A stretch of DNA of 64,000 nucleotides, from the NCBI RefSeq assembly GCF_002886045.1, contig NZ_CP025791.1:5533001-5597000 (forward strand), given 5' to 3'. Shown here one piece after another: positions 8,498 to 17,333 of this stretch. A program made the translations under genes and the position numbers. The first letter of the stretch is position 1, and every line of letters begins with the position of its first letter. The notes under the pieces were generated by a model that ran no database searches, was not told where the DNA came from, and was given only the letters and a program-made list of their open reading frames with translations. The stretch comes from Flavivirga eckloniae. Its GTDB lineage: Bacteria; Bacteroidota; Bacteroidia; Flavobacteriales; Flavobacteriaceae.

Positions 8498-9727
8498 ATG
8501 GCTGACGATAACGATATTGTCTTATTAAATATTTCGGGACAAGATAGACCTGGATTAACATCTGGATTAACAAGCGTTTTAGCAGAATATGGCGCTAAAG
8601 TATTGGATATTGGACAAGCAAACATTCACGATACATTGTCGTTGGGTATATTGTTTAAAATTCAATCCGGAAAAAAATCAGCAGCCGTATTAAAAGATTT
8701 ACTTTTTAAGGCTTACGAGTTGGGTATCCAAGCCAAGTTTACGCCAATTACTCACGAGCATTATGAAAATTGGGTAACACTACAAGGTAAAGACAGATAT
8801 ATTGTAACCATTTTGGGAGAAAAGCTTGCAGCCGAGCAAATATCTGAGGTTACCAAAATAATTTCAGAAAAGAATTTAAATATAGATTCTATAAAAAGAC
8901 TCACGGGGCGTTTATCTCTTGTAAAAGAAGAAGAATACCCAAGAGCCTGTATCCAGCTATCTATAAGAGGAAAAATAGAAAACAAAGCAGAGTTTACAGA
9001 AAAATTCATGCAGATTTCGAGTGAATTGGATGTAGATATAGCTTTTCAAGAAGATAACATTTACAGAAGAAACAGACGCTTGGTTTGTTTCGATATGGAC
9101 TCTACACTAATACAAACCGAAGTTATTGACGAATTAGCTGAATTAGCAGGTGTTGGTGAAGAAGTAAGAGCCATTACAGAATCGGCAATGCAAGGAGAGA
9201 TCGACTTTAAGGAAAGTTTTAAAAGGCGCATGAATCTTTTAAAAGGCTTAAGCGAAGAAGTGCTTCAAGAAGTCGCTGTAAACTTGCCAATTACCAAAGG
9301 CGCAAAAAGACTTATAGATACCCTAAAAAAATACGGATTTAAAACAGCCATTTTATCAGGAGGATTTACATACTTCGGTCACTATTTAAAAGAAGAGTTG
9401 GGTATGGATTATGTGTATGCCAATCAATTAGAAATTAAAGATGGTGTTTTAACAGGGGGCTATGTTGGAGATATAGTCGATGGCGAGAAAAAAGCGGAGT
9501 ACCTTAAGGAAATAGCGAAAAACGAAGGAATAGACATTAGTCAAACAATAGCAGTTGGTGATGGCGCAAACGACTTACCTATGCTAAATTTAGCTGGATT
9601 GGGAATTGCTTTTCATGCAAAACCGACAGTAAAAGATAATGCACAAAACTCTATATCAAGTATTGGTTTAGATGGTGTATTGTATTTATTGGGATACCAT
9701 GACAGACATATAGACTTGCTGGAATAG
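8498..9727 (+). CDS. serB: Phosphoserine phosphatase SerB with N-terminal ACT domains
   Basis: A 409-aa enzyme that hydrolyses O-phosphoserine to serine, the last step of serine biosynthesis. Residues ~5-185 hold two ACT-like regulatory domains (LLNISGQDRPGLTSGLTSV; YIVTILGEK), and ~195-400 the HAD hydrolase. HAD motif I is FDMDSTLIQ with nucleophile D199 and D201; motif II is AILSGGFTYF; motif III/IV includes VGDGANDLPML with D355. The length matches the ACT-ACT-HAD type of SerB. It stands alone, more than 240 bp from either neighbour. The ACT domains suggest amino-acid feedback control, which is inference. Confidence 0.95.
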   Translation: MADDNDIVLLNISGQDRPGLTSGLTSVLAEYGAKVLDIGQANIHDTLSLGILFKIQSGKKSAAVLKDLLFKAYELGIQAKFTPITHEHYENWVTLQGKDRYIVTILGEKLAAEQISEVTKIISEKNLNIDSIKRLTGRLSLVKEEEYPRACIQLSIRGKIENKAEFTEKFMQISSELDVDIAFQEDNIYRRNRRLVCFDMDSTLIQTEVIDELAELAGVGEEVRAITESAMQGEIDFKESFKRRMNLLKGLSEEVLQEVAVNLPITKGAKRLIDTLKKYGFKTAILSGGFTYFGHYLKEELGMDYVYANQLEIKDGVLTGGYVGDIVDGEKKAEYLKEIAKNEGIDISQTIAVGDGANDLPMLNLAGLGIAFHAKPTVKDNAQNSISSIGLDGVLYLLGYHDRHIDLLE

Positions 9728-9973
9728 TTGAAAAAGACTGGTTTTTAAAACAGAATATACTTTAAGCGTATAGTTAATAACATCGCATCATTTTAAGAAA
9801 TTATAGATGCATTTTACTTGTAAAAATGAAGGTTATCGTTTTTCACAAGGGTAGTTTGTCATTTCTTTATAAATCCTTGCTAAAGTCTTTTTATCTTCTC
9901 TTTAAAAGTATTAATTTGGCATCATTATTAGTGTATAAGTAATTACTGCTAATGCTTTTAATTAATCTTTTTT

Positions 9974-12892
9974 ATGAGCCGTATACATTTTATCGTAATA
10001 TCTTTCTTTACAAATCTTTCAATATTTGGTCAAATTGCCGGAAATCCACTAATAACACATGATGCGAGTGCGCAAAAGAAGTGGGTGGATAGTACTTATG
10101 CATCAATGACTTTAGCCGAAAAAGTGGGGCAGTTGTACATGGTGCAAGTTATGTCTAATCAAGATGCGGCTGCAACTGGTAAAACAGTTAAGTTAATTAA
10201 AGATTATCATATTGGAGGTATTATATATTCAAATGGAGATCCGGTTAAACAAGCAAAATTAAACAACGAATTACAGTCCTTATCTAAAATACCTTTATTA
10301 ATAGGAATGGATGCCGAATGGGGACTGAGTATGCGCTTAGATGATACTTATGCCTTTCCATGGAATATGACACTGGGAGCTATAAGAGATAACGATCTCG
10401 TTGAACAAACAGGTCGAAAAATAGGGGAGCATTGTAAGCGTTTGGGCGTACATTTTAATTTTGCCCCAGTGGTAGATATTAATACCAATCCCAATAACCC
10501 TATAATTGGTAATCGATCATTTGGAGAGGATAGAGATAATGTAACCGAAAAAGCACTCGCATTTATGAGAGGAATGCAGGACGCTGGTGTTTTGGCCAAT
10601 GCCAAGCATTTTCCAGGTCATGGAGATACCGATCAAGATTCACATAAAACATTACCAACCATAAGTTTTAATGAAAAGCGTATCGATTCTATAGAATTAT
10701 ATCCTTATAAAAAACTTATAAATGAAGGCTTATCCAGTGTTATGGTAGCGCATTTAAATGTACCAAGCTTAGAGTCCCGTGAGGGCTATCCGTCGTCATT
10801 GTCTAAAAACATAGTAACCAATATTTTAAAAAAATCATTAGGTTTTGAAGGGTTAATATTTACAGATGCTCTTACTATGAAAGGTGCTGCAAATTTTAGC
10901 GAAACAGGAGATATTGACTTGGCTGCTTTTAAAGCAGGGAATGATGTTATGTTAATGTCGGAAAATGTAAGCATAGGTGTTTCCAAAATTATTGAAGCCT
11001 ATAATAAAGGCGAGATTACTGAGTTTCGATTAGAACATTCGGTTAAAAAAATATTACAAGCTAAGTACAAGGTTGGATTAAACAATTACGAACCTATTGG
11101 GTTGTATAATTTAGAAAAGGATTTAAACCGGCTTGAAGACGATGTTTTGTATGAAGAACTCATGGAAAATGCGATTACCGTTGTAAAAAACCAAGACAAT
11201 CTTTTGCCATTAAAACAATTAGAAACTAAAACCATTGCTTATGTAAAAATGGGTGACGATATGGGGTCTACGTTTTTTAATGAATTAAGAAAATATGCAA
11301 AAGTACATCGTATTGAAGGTAAAGATTTAGATGATTTATCTAAAAGGCTTCAAGTATATAATACAATAGTAATAGGGTTGCACCGCTCGAATGGTAGCCC
11401 CTGGGAAAAGTATAAATTCACAAAAAAAGAGCTAGCTTGGTTACAAAAAATTGCCCGGTCGCATCATGTTATTTTAGATGTTTTTGTAAAGCCTTATACA
11501 CTTTCAGATATAAAGAGTATTGAAAACATAGAAAGTATCGTAGTTAGCTATCAGAACAGTGATATTGCACAGCAAAAATCGGCACAACTTATTTTTGGTG
11601 CCATTCCTGCCAAAGGCCATTTGCCAGTATCGGTTGGGACGTTTTTTAAAGAGGGCGATGGTTTCAATATCAATGACATTAAAAGATTGGGATATGCACT
11701 TCCAGAACGTGTTGGGATGAGTTCCGAAAGACTTAAAAAAATAGATTCAGTAGCACGAGTAGCAGTAAAAGGAAAAATGACGCCAGGAATTCAATTGTTA
11801 GTAGCAAGAAAAGGTCATATTGTTTACAATAAAAACTTCGGAAAACACACCTACCAAGGAAAGAATGAAGTGAAATTCGATGATATTTACGATGTTGCCT
11901 CGTTAACAAAAATATTGGCAACCCTGCCATTACTTATGGAGCTGGAAGAAAAAGGTATCGTATCATTAAACACCAAACTTTCAAAGCTATTGCCCGAATA
12001 TAAAGACTCTAATAAAGAAGACATCACTATAAAAAGTATGCTGTCTCATTATGCCAGATTAAGACCTTGGGAACCGTTTTATTACCATACTTTAGATTCT
12101 GTTACAAAACGGCCAAGTAAAAAATATTATAGAGGAAAACGAACTAAAAAGTATAATATAGAAGTCACCAAAAATTTGTTTTTACGATCTGATTATAAGG
12201 ACTCTATAAACAGTATTATTAAGGAATCTGAACTGTTGGATAGATTAAGATATAGGTATAGTGACTTTCCTTATTATATTTTGAAGAAATTTATTGAAAG
12301 CCATTACGACAAAACGCTTGACGAATTGGTGCAAGATCATTTTTATCAATCGTTAGGCGCTAATAATACGTTGTATAATCCTTATTATACTGTAAGCAAT
12401 AAAAAAATAGTTCCTACAGAGGTTGATGATTATTATAGACATCAAAAAATACATGGTTATGTACATGATATGGGAGCAGCCATGCAGAATGGAGTTGGTG
12501 GACATGCAGGTGTTTTTAGTAATGCCAACGACGTAGCGAAAATTTTGCAAATGTATTTGCAAAAAGGATATTATGGAGGTAAACGCTATTTAAAACCAGA
12601 AACTATCGATAAGTTTAATACCTGTTATTATTGTAAGAGGGGTAATAGAAGAGGTGTTGGCTTCGATAAGCCTCAATTGGGAGATGAAGGACCTACTTGT
12701 GGTTGTTTATCTATGACAAGCTTTGGTCATTCAGGTTTTACGGGAACCTATGCCTGGGCAGACCCTGAAGAAGAAATAGTTTATGTGTTTTTAGCTAATA
12801 GAACCTACCCAAAAGCAGGGAAAAACCTGTTGTTAAGGGAGAATATTAGAACCGAAATACAGCGCTTAATTTACGAAGCTATAATTGAGTAA
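9974..12892 (+). CDS. Glycoside hydrolase family 3 / beta-lactamase-fold serine hydrolase fusion
   Basis: A 972-aa exported two-domain protein. Residues 1-20 are a signal peptide. Residues ~35-370 are a GH3 beta-N-acetylglucosaminidase (NagZ-like): the motif KHFPGHGDTDQDSH starts at K211 and the likely nucleophile is D298 in FTDALTMKGA. A GH3 C-terminal-like region follows (~395-570). Residues ~590-970 are a class-C beta-lactamase/DD-peptidase-like domain with S643 in SLTK, Y762 in YSD and H919 in FGHSG. This pairing is known in Bacteroidetes and is thought to act on peptidoglycan or muropeptides. The fusion keeps both catalytic sets. The gene is monocistronic as far as can be seen. Confidence 0.92.
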   Translation: MSRIHFIVISFFTNLSIFGQIAGNPLITHDASAQKKWVDSTYASMTLAEKVGQLYMVQVMSNQDAAATGKTVKLIKDYHIGGIIYSNGDPVKQAKLNNELQSLSKIPLLIGMDAEWGLSMRLDDTYAFPWNMTLGAIRDNDLVEQTGRKIGEHCKRLGVHFNFAPVVDINTNPNNPIIGNRSFGEDRDNVTEKALAFMRGMQDAGVLANAKHFPGHGDTDQDSHKTLPTISFNEKRIDSIELYPYKKLINEGLSSVMVAHLNVPSLESREGYPSSLSKNIVTNILKKSLGFEGLIFTDALTMKGAANFSETGDIDLAAFKAGNDVMLMSENVSIGVSKIIEAYNKGEITEFRLEHSVKKILQAKYKVGLNNYEPIGLYNLEKDLNRLEDDVLYEELMENAITVVKNQDNLLPLKQLETKTIAYVKMGDDMGSTFFNELRKYAKVHRIEGKDLDDLSKRLQVYNTIVIGLHRSNGSPWEKYKFTKKELAWLQKIARSHHVILDVFVKPYTLSDIKSIENIESIVVSYQNSDIAQQKSAQLIFGAIPAKGHLPVSVGTFFKEGDGFNINDIKRLGYALPERVGMSSERLKKIDSVARVAVKGKMTPGIQLLVARKGHIVYNKNFGKHTYQGKNEVKFDDIYDVASLTKILATLPLLMELEEKGIVSLNTKLSKLLPEYKDSNKEDITIKSMLSHYARLRPWEPFYYHTLDSVTKRPSKKYYRGKRTKKYNIEVTKNLFLRSDYKDSINSIIKESELLDRLRYRYSDFPYYILKKFIESHYDKTLDELVQDHFYQSLGANNTLYNPYYTVSNKKIVPTEVDDYYRHQKIHGYVHDMGAAMQNGVGGHAGVFSNANDVAKILQMYLQKGYYGGKRYLKPETIDKFNTCYYCKRGNRRGVGFDKPQLGDEGPTCGCLSMTSFGHSGFTGTYAWADPEEEIVYVFLANRTYPKAGKNLLLRENIRTEIQRLIYEAIIE

Positions 12893-13022
12893 ACCAGAAG
12901 ATATCTAAGCCTAGCTGGTATACTATAAGATTAATAAAAATTAGATTTCCATTTTCACTTCAATAGCCTATCTGGTAAGTGGGTATATAGTATGACTTAT
13001 GGAATAAAAAAATAAAATTTTA

Positions 13023-14159
13023 ATGAAAATAGGAATTGTTTGTTATCCAACATTTGGAGGTAGTGGTGTTGTAGCCACAGAACTTGGTTTAGAACTCTCT
13101 AAACGCGGACATGAAGTCCATTTTATTACCTATAATCAACCCGTGCGATTGGAGTTGTTAAGTAACAATGTACACTATCATGAAGTAAATGTTCCAGAGT
13201 ATCCATTGTTTCACTATCAGCCATACGAGCTGGCTTTATCTAGTAAATTGGTAGATATGGTAAAGCTCCACAAAATAGATATTCTACATGTGCATTACGC
13301 TATTCCACATGCTTATGCCGCTTATATGGCAAAGAAAATGTTACAGGAAGAAGGTATTTATGTCCCCATAGTTACAACGTTACACGGTACAGATATAACC
13401 CTTGTAGGAAGTCATCCATTTTATAAACCGGCAGTAACATTTAGTATTAATAAATCTGACGCAGTAACAGCGGTATCGCAAAGTCTAAAAGACGATACGT
13501 TAAGATTGTTCGATATTAAAAATGATATTCATGTAGTGCCAAACTTTATCGATCTGGATAAATACAATCATGACTTCACAGATTGTCAGCGTGAAATGAT
13601 GGCCAATGACAGCGAAAGAATCGTTACCCATATTAGTAATTTACGTCCGGTAAAGCGTGCACAGGATGTTATAGATGTATTTAATAATATTCAAAAAGAA
13701 ATGCCAGCTAAACTTATGCTGGTAGGAGAAGGTCCAGAACGTGAAAGGTTAGAATACCGCTGCCAGGAATTGGGCATTCTCGATAAAGTTATTTTCTTCG
13801 GAAAAAGTAACGAGATAGATAAAATATTGTGCTTTAGCGATTTGTTTTTACTACCTTCTAAAACAGAAAGTTTCGGATTAGCTGCTCTGGAAGCTATGTC
13901 GTTTGGTGTACCGGTTATATCAAGCAATACTGGAGGTATTCCTGAAGTAAATGCGCACGGCATATCCGGATTTTTGAGCAATGTTGGTGATGTGAAGGAT
14001 ATGACCAAAAATGCACTTCATATTTTAAGCGATAAAAAACGTTTACAGACATTTAAGGACAACGCCAGAAAAGAATCATTAAAGTTCGATTTGCATGCTA
14101 TAGTACCGCAGTATGAAACTATTTATGAAGATACTTTGGCTAAGTGCCTGGTGTTATAA
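13023..14159 (+). CDS. bshA: N-acetyl-alpha-D-glucosaminyl L-malate synthase BshA
   Basis: A 378-aa GT4 glycosyltransferase that joins UDP-GlcNAc to L-malate, the first step of bacillithiol synthesis. The N-terminus MKIGIVCYPTFGGSGVVAT is a BshA signature. TTLHGTDITLVG, the hinge NFIDLDKY, and the UDP-sugar-binding EX7E region (PSKTESFGLAALEAMSFGVP) all fit. The length is normal for the family. The presence of bshA implies that the organism uses bacillithiol as its main low-molecular-weight thiol, which bears on the glutathione-synthetase-like gene at 35639. Confidence 0.95.
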   Translation: MKIGIVCYPTFGGSGVVATELGLELSKRGHEVHFITYNQPVRLELLSNNVHYHEVNVPEYPLFHYQPYELALSSKLVDMVKLHKIDILHVHYAIPHAYAAYMAKKMLQEEGIYVPIVTTLHGTDITLVGSHPFYKPAVTFSINKSDAVTAVSQSLKDDTLRLFDIKNDIHVVPNFIDLDKYNHDFTDCQREMMANDSERIVTHISNLRPVKRAQDVIDVFNNIQKEMPAKLMLVGEGPERERLEYRCQELGILDKVIFFGKSNEIDKILCFSDLFLLPSKTESFGLAALEAMSFGVPVISSNTGGIPEVNAHGISGFLSNVGDVKDMTKNALHILSDKKRLQTFKDNARKESLKFDLHAIVPQYETIYEDTLAKCLVL

Positions 14160-14609
14160 AGGTATTCTGTTTAATCTCTTTTCTTATAAATTTTAATATT
14201 TCCAGAATAGCCCTCTTTAGAAAAGGGATAATGCATAATTAATGTGGGTTCGATTTAAAACAAGTACATTTTACATCGAACTCATGTTAATCGCTACCCA
14301 TATTTTACTTTCTAGATTCATTTAACAAGACTTATAAATATTGTATCAGGTTTTCTGTCCTTAAGCAGAATCTTTCCATAAAAATTAAGCCCCACAGTAT
14401 TTGTTTTAGGAGTAAATCTAAGCCTTTCTATATCGTTAGGTACGGCATATAGTAGGTTAATAGGTCTTCAGTATAAAACTAATATTAGGGTGTAAAATGC
14501 TGTTTTTTAACATTTTATAAGAAAACGTTAAGAAAATACTACACTTATGTGTAGTAAAAAGTATAGTTAAAGGTGATAGTTTTATTGAACAACTCTAACT
14601 TAATTTTTA
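14160..14609. other. Gene-free upstream region of the RiPP cluster
   Basis: 450 bp of AT-rich DNA with no convincing frame or RNA gene. The only clear structure is the palindrome at 14537-14556, listed separately. This region must contain the promoter for the receptor gene at 14610. Confidence 0.5.
14537..14556. promoter_or_regulatory. 8-bp inverted repeat upstream of the RiPP-linked receptor
   Basis: TACTACAC and GTGTAGTA are separated by TTAT, a perfect 8-bp inverted repeat 54 bp before the receptor start codon. It may be an operator or an RNA hairpin; it has only a short A-rich tail on this strand, so it is not a convincing terminator. Confidence 0.4.
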
Positions 14610-16985
14610 ATGAGCCTGTTAAAACCGACTCTTTTTTTTCTATTTATTTCTTATTCATCATATGCTCAAATGAAGATAGTTGGGGTTGTAAAAAATTCTT
14701 CTAATGCAGCTATTGAATTTGCAAATGTAGTATTAACTAGTCCTGATGGTAAAATTATAGCAGGTAGTGTTACAGATGCTACAGGAGGCTTTGTTTTATC
14801 GGTTAAACAGGGGAATTATAAGTTGGTTATTAGTTTTATAGGTTACGAAGATTGGATAAAAAACATTTCTGTAAACACTAATAAAAACTTAGAAACTATA
14901 ACGCTTATAGAGAGCAAGAATGAATTAGATGAAGTAGAAGTAGTCGCTAAAAAAAGGCTATTTGAAAGAAAGATTGATAGATTAGTATTTAATGTGGAGA
15001 ATTCCTCATCTAATAATGGTGATATACTAAATGCTCTTAAAGTTACTCCAGGCGTTAGGGTTTTAGAAAATGGTATTTCAATAATTGGCAGAGACCAGGT
15101 TAGGGTTTTAATAGATGGTAAATTTTTAGAGCTAACCAGAGAAGATTTAGTAAATTATTTAAGAAGCATTCCTGCCGGAGATATTGCAAGTATCGAGGTG
15201 ATTACATCGCCTCCAGCTAAATATCAAGCAGAAGGCAATTCGGGTTTCATCAATATTGTATACAAGAAAAACAAAAGCAATTCATGGAAGAATAACATTT
15301 TTACAGCTTACACGCAAAAAAGCTACCCTACATTATACTTAGGAAACACCTTTTCTTTGAAGAAAAACAAGCTTCAATTATATGCCAATGTAGGTTTAAA
15401 TAAGGGGAATAGCGCTGTAGAAAGCACTTCGGATATTTACTATGAAGATTTTGAAAACAAAAGCAGAAGAAAATTTAAAAATGAGACAGACTTTTTATCA
15501 AGTAGATTCTCTTTAGATTATGATTTTTCAAGTAAAACGTCTATAGGAATTATTGCTCAACACTATACAATTCCCCAGAATAGCAGAGATAATGAAATAT
15601 TAAATATTACTAATAATAACACCATTCGGGAGCGCTTTATTACACGCGCAAACTCAGACCAAAAAAGCAAAATAGCATCTTATAATTTACACTTAATACA
15701 AAAATTAGATACGTTAGGAAGACAATTCTCTATTGACGTAGATTATTTTGATTTCAATAAAGATAGAGAACGTTATTTTTTCACAAATCAGGTTAATGGA
15801 AGTGATGAACTAATTAACAATTTTGAAGCTTTAAACTATGGAAAACAAGATATAGAAAATTACAGCTTTAAAATAGATTTTGAGTATCCAACCAAATTTG
15901 TAAACATAAGCTTAGGTTCAAGAATATCCTTTACAAATATAACAAGCGATACCAAGCTTTTCAATATAGAAAATGGAGAAAACATATTAGATACAGAGAA
16001 TAGTAATGTATTCAATTTTGAAGAAGATATTCAAGGTGTCTATATCGATTTTTATAAAAAAATTAATGAAAAGTGGCAAGCAAAATTAGGTGCCAGGCTT
16101 GAAAACACTGAAACTAGGGGAGAACTTATAACGAATGAAACGGTAAATAGAAACTCTTATTTAAAGTTGTTCCCAACAGCCTTTATTCAATATAATATAA
16201 AAGAAAACAGAAGTTTAAATTTTAGCTATAACAAAAGGCTTAACAGGCCTAAGTATTGGGAGCTAAACCCATTTAAATGGTTTAGAAATCCAAATTCGTA
16301 CTCAGAGGGCAATCCGTTCCTGTTACCAGCTATTACAGATAATTTTAATTTACGGTATACCATTAATAAAAACTTAACGGTATCATCTTCATTTTCAACT
16401 ACAGATCAAGGTTCCGGACAGATTACACTACTTAACGAAGGAGATATTAATCAAATATATACTCGAGATAACTATTATAAAAGTGATACATACAGAGCTC
16501 AGGTTTCATACGACTACAGAAAAATAAAATGGTGGGATAGTCATTTTCAAACATCCGTTTTTCATACAGATGTAAAAGTAAGACCACTATATAGAAACAT
16601 TGTTAATGTAAATAATGGAACTGGGGTTTATTTTTCTACCAATAACACCTTTTCACTCTGGAACAATTTAAAGTTCGATTTAAGTTTTTGGTACAGTGCC
16701 CCAAACAAAGTTTTCTTTGAAAAAAGGGAAGCCAAAAGCCTCGATTTCGGAATTAATTTTTCCTTTTTAGGCGAAAAACTACAATGTAATATTAATGCTT
16801 ATGATATTCTTAAAACCAGTAACAGAGATATCATAGTTTATACAAAAAACATTAGACAGGTGTATAATGATTACTACGACAATCGGCACTTTGTACTTTC
16901 ATTAAGATATAGTTTCGGAAATAAAAAAGTAAACGTTAAGTCCAAGGATTTTGGAAATGACGAAGAAAAAAATAGAGTAGACTAA
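14610..16985 (+). CDS. TonB-dependent outer-membrane receptor (OMP_b-brl_3 type)
   Basis: A 791-aa outer-membrane receptor with signal peptide (1-19). It has a carboxypeptidase-regulatory-like domain (~21-105, with GGFVLSVKQGNYKLVISF), then a plug-like region (~110-210, VRVLIDGKFLELTRED and IEVITSPPAKYQAEGNSGFI), then a long barrel with repeated NLRYTINKNL-style strands, ending near LSLRYSFGNKK with a short charged tail. Proteins of this group import ligands, or are of unknown substrate, in the flavobacterial outer membrane. The Cys-rich precursor gene starts 93 bp downstream on the same strand. I infer that it belongs with the RiPP cluster, either for uptake of the mature product (metal or peptide complex) or for its passage across the outer membrane; the substrate is not shown. 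Confidence 0.85.
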   Translation: MSLLKPTLFFLFISYSSYAQMKIVGVVKNSSNAAIEFANVVLTSPDGKIIAGSVTDATGGFVLSVKQGNYKLVISFIGYEDWIKNISVNTNKNLETITLIESKNELDEVEVVAKKRLFERKIDRLVFNVENSSSNNGDILNALKVTPGVRVLENGISIIGRDQVRVLIDGKFLELTREDLVNYLRSIPAGDIASIEVITSPPAKYQAEGNSGFINIVYKKNKSNSWKNNIFTAYTQKSYPTLYLGNTFSLKKNKLQLYANVGLNKGNSAVESTSDIYYEDFENKSRRKFKNETDFLSSRFSLDYDFSSKTSIGIIAQHYTIPQNSRDNEILNITNNNTIRERFITRANSDQKSKIASYNLHLIQKLDTLGRQFSIDVDYFDFNKDRERYFFTNQVNGSDELINNFEALNYGKQDIENYSFKIDFEYPTKFVNISLGSRISFTNITSDTKLFNIENGENILDTENSNVFNFEEDIQGVYIDFYKKINEKWQAKLGARLENTETRGELITNETVNRNSYLKLFPTAFIQYNIKENRSLNFSYNKRLNRPKYWELNPFKWFRNPNSYSEGNPFLLPAITDNFNLRYTINKNLTVSSSFSTTDQGSGQITLLNEGDINQIYTRDNYYKSDTYRAQVSYDYRKIKWWDSHFQTSVFHTDVKVRPLYRNIVNVNNGTGVYFSTNNTFSLWNNLKFDLSFWYSAPNKVFFEKREAKSLDFGINFSFLGEKLQCNINAYDILKTSNRDIIVYTKNIRQVYNDYYDNRHFVLSLRYSFGNKKVNVKSKDFGNDEEKNRVD

Positions 16986-17078
16986 ATAGAATTAAAATAT
17001 TGCTTGCAAGCGTGGAGTGAAGAGGAGTTATCCTCCCAAAACAATGACTCGATTATTAATTTTTTAATTTTTTGTATT

Positions 17079-17261
17079 ATGAAAAAAAGTTCAAATTTCA
17101 ACAATTTGGTTTCTAAAATGGAATCATTGACGGAAACTGACTTAGGAAAGTTGAAAGGTGGTATCAAAGTACTAAATGCTATGATTGAACATGATGGTTG
17201 CGGATGTAACTCATCTCAGTGTAGCTGTAGTAATGGTACTTGTGAGCCTAAAATTAAATAA
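17079..17261 (+). CDS. Double-glycine leader, Cys-rich RiPP precursor peptide
   Basis: A 60-aa peptide. I choose ATG at 17079 (MKKSSNFNNLVSK) over a possible upstream start at 17004, because that extension reads through a hairpin and AT tract. Residues 1-28 look like a leader with the motif LGKLKGG ending in Gly27-Gly28, the cut site for C39 peptidases. The 32-residue core after GG holds five cysteines at 41, 43, 48, 50 and 55 in a C-x-C-x4-C-x-C-x4-C spacing rich in Ser, Gly and Asn, ending EPKIK. It sits directly before a radical SAM/SPASM enzyme and a C39-peptidase exporter, the classical arrangement for sulfur-to-carbon cross-linked (sactipeptide/ranthipeptide-like) or otherwise modified peptides. 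The modification chemistry and activity are unknown. Confidence 0.85.
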   Translation: MKKSSNFNNLVSKMESLTETDLGKLKGGIKVLNAMIEHDGCGCNSSQCSCSNGTCEPKIK

Positions 17262-17269
17262 GTCCTTTG

Positions 17270-17309
17270 CAATTAGAGGTTTATTACAAACCTCTAATTG
17301 TATTTTTTA
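17270..17309 (+). terminator. Intercistronic hairpin terminator/attenuator between precursor and maturase
   Basis: A perfect 13-bp stem (17270-17282 with 17288-17300) and a 5-nt loop ATTAC are followed by TATTTTTTAT. It starts 9 bp after the precursor stop codon. It would terminate most transcripts after the precursor and let a minority read through into the maturase and exporter genes, giving excess precursor. Confidence 0.85.
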
Positions 17310-17333
17310 TAATACGAATAAGAACCATTTACT

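Noticed and set aside
17004-17078. Longer precursor peptide starting at 17004
   Set aside because: The extra 25 codons cover a GAGGA/TCCTC hairpin and AT-rich leader; ATG 17079 gives a typical short double-glycine leader.
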